This document shows, piece after piece, positions 4,835 to 6,019 of a stretch of DNA of 6,019 nt (positions within the stretch are counted from its first letter, which is position 1; the number at the start of each line of letters is the position of its first letter). The translations under genes were made by a program, and so were the position numbers. Location: assembly GCA_030606845.1 (NCBI GenBank), contig JAUWFP010000140.1:1-6019 (forward strand), read 5' to 3'. Source of the DNA: Anaerolineales bacterium. GTDB lineage: Bacteria; Chloroflexota; Anaerolineae; Anaerolineales; E44-bin32. A model generated the notes under the pieces. It made no database searches. It was not told the origin of the DNA and worked only from the letters and a program-made list of their open reading frames with translations.

Positions 4835-6019
4835 ATGACCTTGATTTGCTCTGATTGCTCGCTTGAGAATCCCTCTGACGCTGATTTTTGCCAGAACTGC
4901 GGCCAGCCGCTCAGGCGCGACTGTGATAGCTGTGGAACTTCGAACGCCCCTGATGCCACATTCTGCAAACGCTGTGGGACCAAATTTGATGTCGTTTCGG
5001 ATCCGGAACAAGAATCAAAGCTCAGATCGCTGCAAGAAACGGCTCCCCATGAATTACGCGAAAAGATAAAAGCGGCACGGACGGAGATCGTAGGCGAGCG
5101 CAAGCCGGTTACGATCGTCTTCACCGACATCGTCGGCTCCACCTCCATCGCCGAGAAACTGGATCCCGAGGTATGGAAGGAGATCGTCTCCGGCGCCCAC
5201 AAGCGTGTGGGCGAGGCCGTCTACCGCTACGAAGGGACCATCGCCCAGATCCTTGGCGACGGCGTGCTGGCCTTCTTCGGTGCACCAATCACCCACGAAG
5301 ATGACCCCATTCGCGCCGTGCGCGCCGCTATGGACATCCAGGAATCCGTCAGGGCATACGCCTATGAGCTGGAAGGAACCATTGATAACTTCCAGATGCG
5401 CATCGGCATCAACACCGGAACGGTCGTCATCGGCGAGATCGGCACCGACATGCACGTGGAGTACCTGGCCATCGGCGATGCTGTGAACGTAGCGGCGCGA
5501 CTGCAGTCGGCTGCTGAGCCTGGAAAAGTGGTTTTATCTGAACAATGCGCCAGACTGGTCAGCGCCGTGTTTAACTTGAAAGACCTCGGCGAGATCAAGG
5601 TCAAGGGCAAAGCGCAGCCGCTCCAGGCTTTCGAGTTGATAAGCATGAAAGCAGAGCCCGAGACCAGGCGCGGCATCGAAGGCTTGCCAACTCCCCATGT
5701 CGGACGAGCGCAGGAGATGGAGAAGCTGCAATCCTCTTTGCTCTCGCTCTGTGCTGGCCATGGACAGATCGTGACCGTGATCGGCGACGCCGGGATCGGC
5801 AAGACGCGTTTGGTCGAAGAAGTGAAGGCGATCATATGTGAAGATGATGGGGATGACCAGACTTCATCGATATCACCCGCCTCGATCCGTTGGCTGGAGG
5901 GGCGTGCCCTGTCCTACGGCGGATCGCTCTCCTACTGGACGATCACCCAGCTCTTGCTGGCCGATCTGGACCTCTCCGATGGCGCACCGCATGTGGAGAT
6001 CATCGTGGCCTTGCGGCGC
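4835..6019 (+). CDS. Double zinc-ribbon / class III nucleotide cyclase / AAA ATPase signalling protein (3' partial)
   Basis: The frame is open from ATG 4835 to the window edge (395 codons, no stop). Residues 5-47 are two zinc ribbons, with CxxC pairs at 5/8 and 19/22, then 30/33 and 44/47. Residues about 88-260 are a class III cyclase homology domain. Its metal-binding Asp residues are D98 (FTDIVGST) and D142 (LGDGVLAFFGAP), 44 apart as in active enzymes, and its transition-state residues are N218 and R222 (VNVAARLQ). The positions that usually select the purine hold Q138 and L211, so product and even activity are uncertain. HVGR (288-291) opens a STAND/AAA_16-like ATPase with Walker A GDAGIGKT (317-324). 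Family members usually continue into TPR repeats and act as large cytoplasmic sensors. No clear ribosome site precedes the ATG, but the first zinc ribbon begins at residue 5, which fixes the start well. The cyclase and ATPase part is GC-richer than the mmp region. Confidence 0.9.
   Translation, partial: MTLICSDCSLENPSDADFCQNCGQPLRRDCDSCGTSNAPDATFCKRCGTKFDVVSDPEQESKLRSLQETAPHELREKIKAARTEIVGERKPVTIVFTDIVGSTSIAEKLDPEVWKEIVSGAHKRVGEAVYRYEGTIAQILGDGVLAFFGAPITHEDDPIRAVRAAMDIQESVRAYAYELEGTIDNFQMRIGINTGTVVIGEIGTDMHVEYLAIGDAVNVAARLQSAAEPGKVVLSEQCARLVSAVFNLKDLGEIKVKGKAQPLQAFELISMKAEPETRRGIEGLPTPHVGRAQEMEKLQSSLLSLCAGHGQIVTVIGDAGIGKTRLVEEVKAIICEDDGDDQTSSISPASIRWLEGRALSYGGSLSYWTITQLLLADLDLSDGAPHVEIIVALRR

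Noticed and set aside
4688..5011. Leftward open frame ending in HLNNRQIYSQG, similar to one ending near 3025
   Set aside because: The shared tail comes from the DNA direct repeat; the rest of the two frames is unrelated and one overlaps the zinc-ribbon coding sequence.
5054..5835. Leftward open frames opposite the cyclase/ATPase gene
   Set aside because: The plus strand codes continuously for zinc ribbon, cyclase and Walker A motifs here; the leftward frames are by-products of GC-biased codon positions.

Overview
The window looks like a chromosomal stretch from an environmental bacterium, most plausibly Chloroflexota (Anaerolineae-like). This placement is inferred from protein style and not from any marker gene. 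The signs are a double zinc-ribbon / class III cyclase / AAA ATPase protein, a ComEC whose beta-lactamase-like domain has lost its histidines, and an M29 aminopeptidase. No rRNA, tRNA or CRISPR array was seen.

Left part, 1-1339 (accessory, AT-richer than the rest). The first 33 bases are the start of a leftward gene, probably a transposase, with a strong Shine-Dalgarno site. Behind it, three direct repeats with an exact 22-bp period (73-138) look like transposase-binding sites at the end of an insertion element that finishes near 141. Right after this end come three near-palindromic 20-bp operators spaced exactly 33 bp apart (143-228). The last one overlaps a near-consensus sigma70 promoter (TTGACA, 17 bp, TATACT). 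That promoter drives a two-gene operon: an Xre-type HTH protein ('mobile mystery protein A') and a Fic-domain protein with an intact AMPylation motif ('mobile mystery protein B'). Together they form a self-contained, probably autoregulated, toxin-antitoxin-like module next to mobile DNA.

Middle, 1412-3034 (leftward). This is a decayed comEC, the DNA-uptake channel. The N-terminal part is missing, one in-frame TGA splits the remainder, and the C-terminal metallo-beta-lactamase-like domain lacks the metal-binding histidines. The remaining comEC homology stops where a dispersed direct repeat begins.

Right part, 3024-6019 (rightward). Two copies of a roughly 90-bp direct repeat (3024-3114 and 4687-4776) each lie upstream of a rightward gene. 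The first precedes a complete M29 aminopeptidase (3295-4566) with all five metal ligands, a strong ribosome binding site, a hairpin terminator in its leader and a strong terminator after the gene. The second precedes a large signalling protein open to the window edge (4835-6019+): two zinc ribbons, a cyclase domain with catalytic metal and transition-state residues but unusual purine-selecting positions, then a P-loop ATPase.

The most notable non-gene structures are the 22-bp repeats at the element end, the 33-bp-phased operator array built into the mmpAB promoter, and the paired direct repeats flanking the aminopeptidase at the comEC breakpoint.
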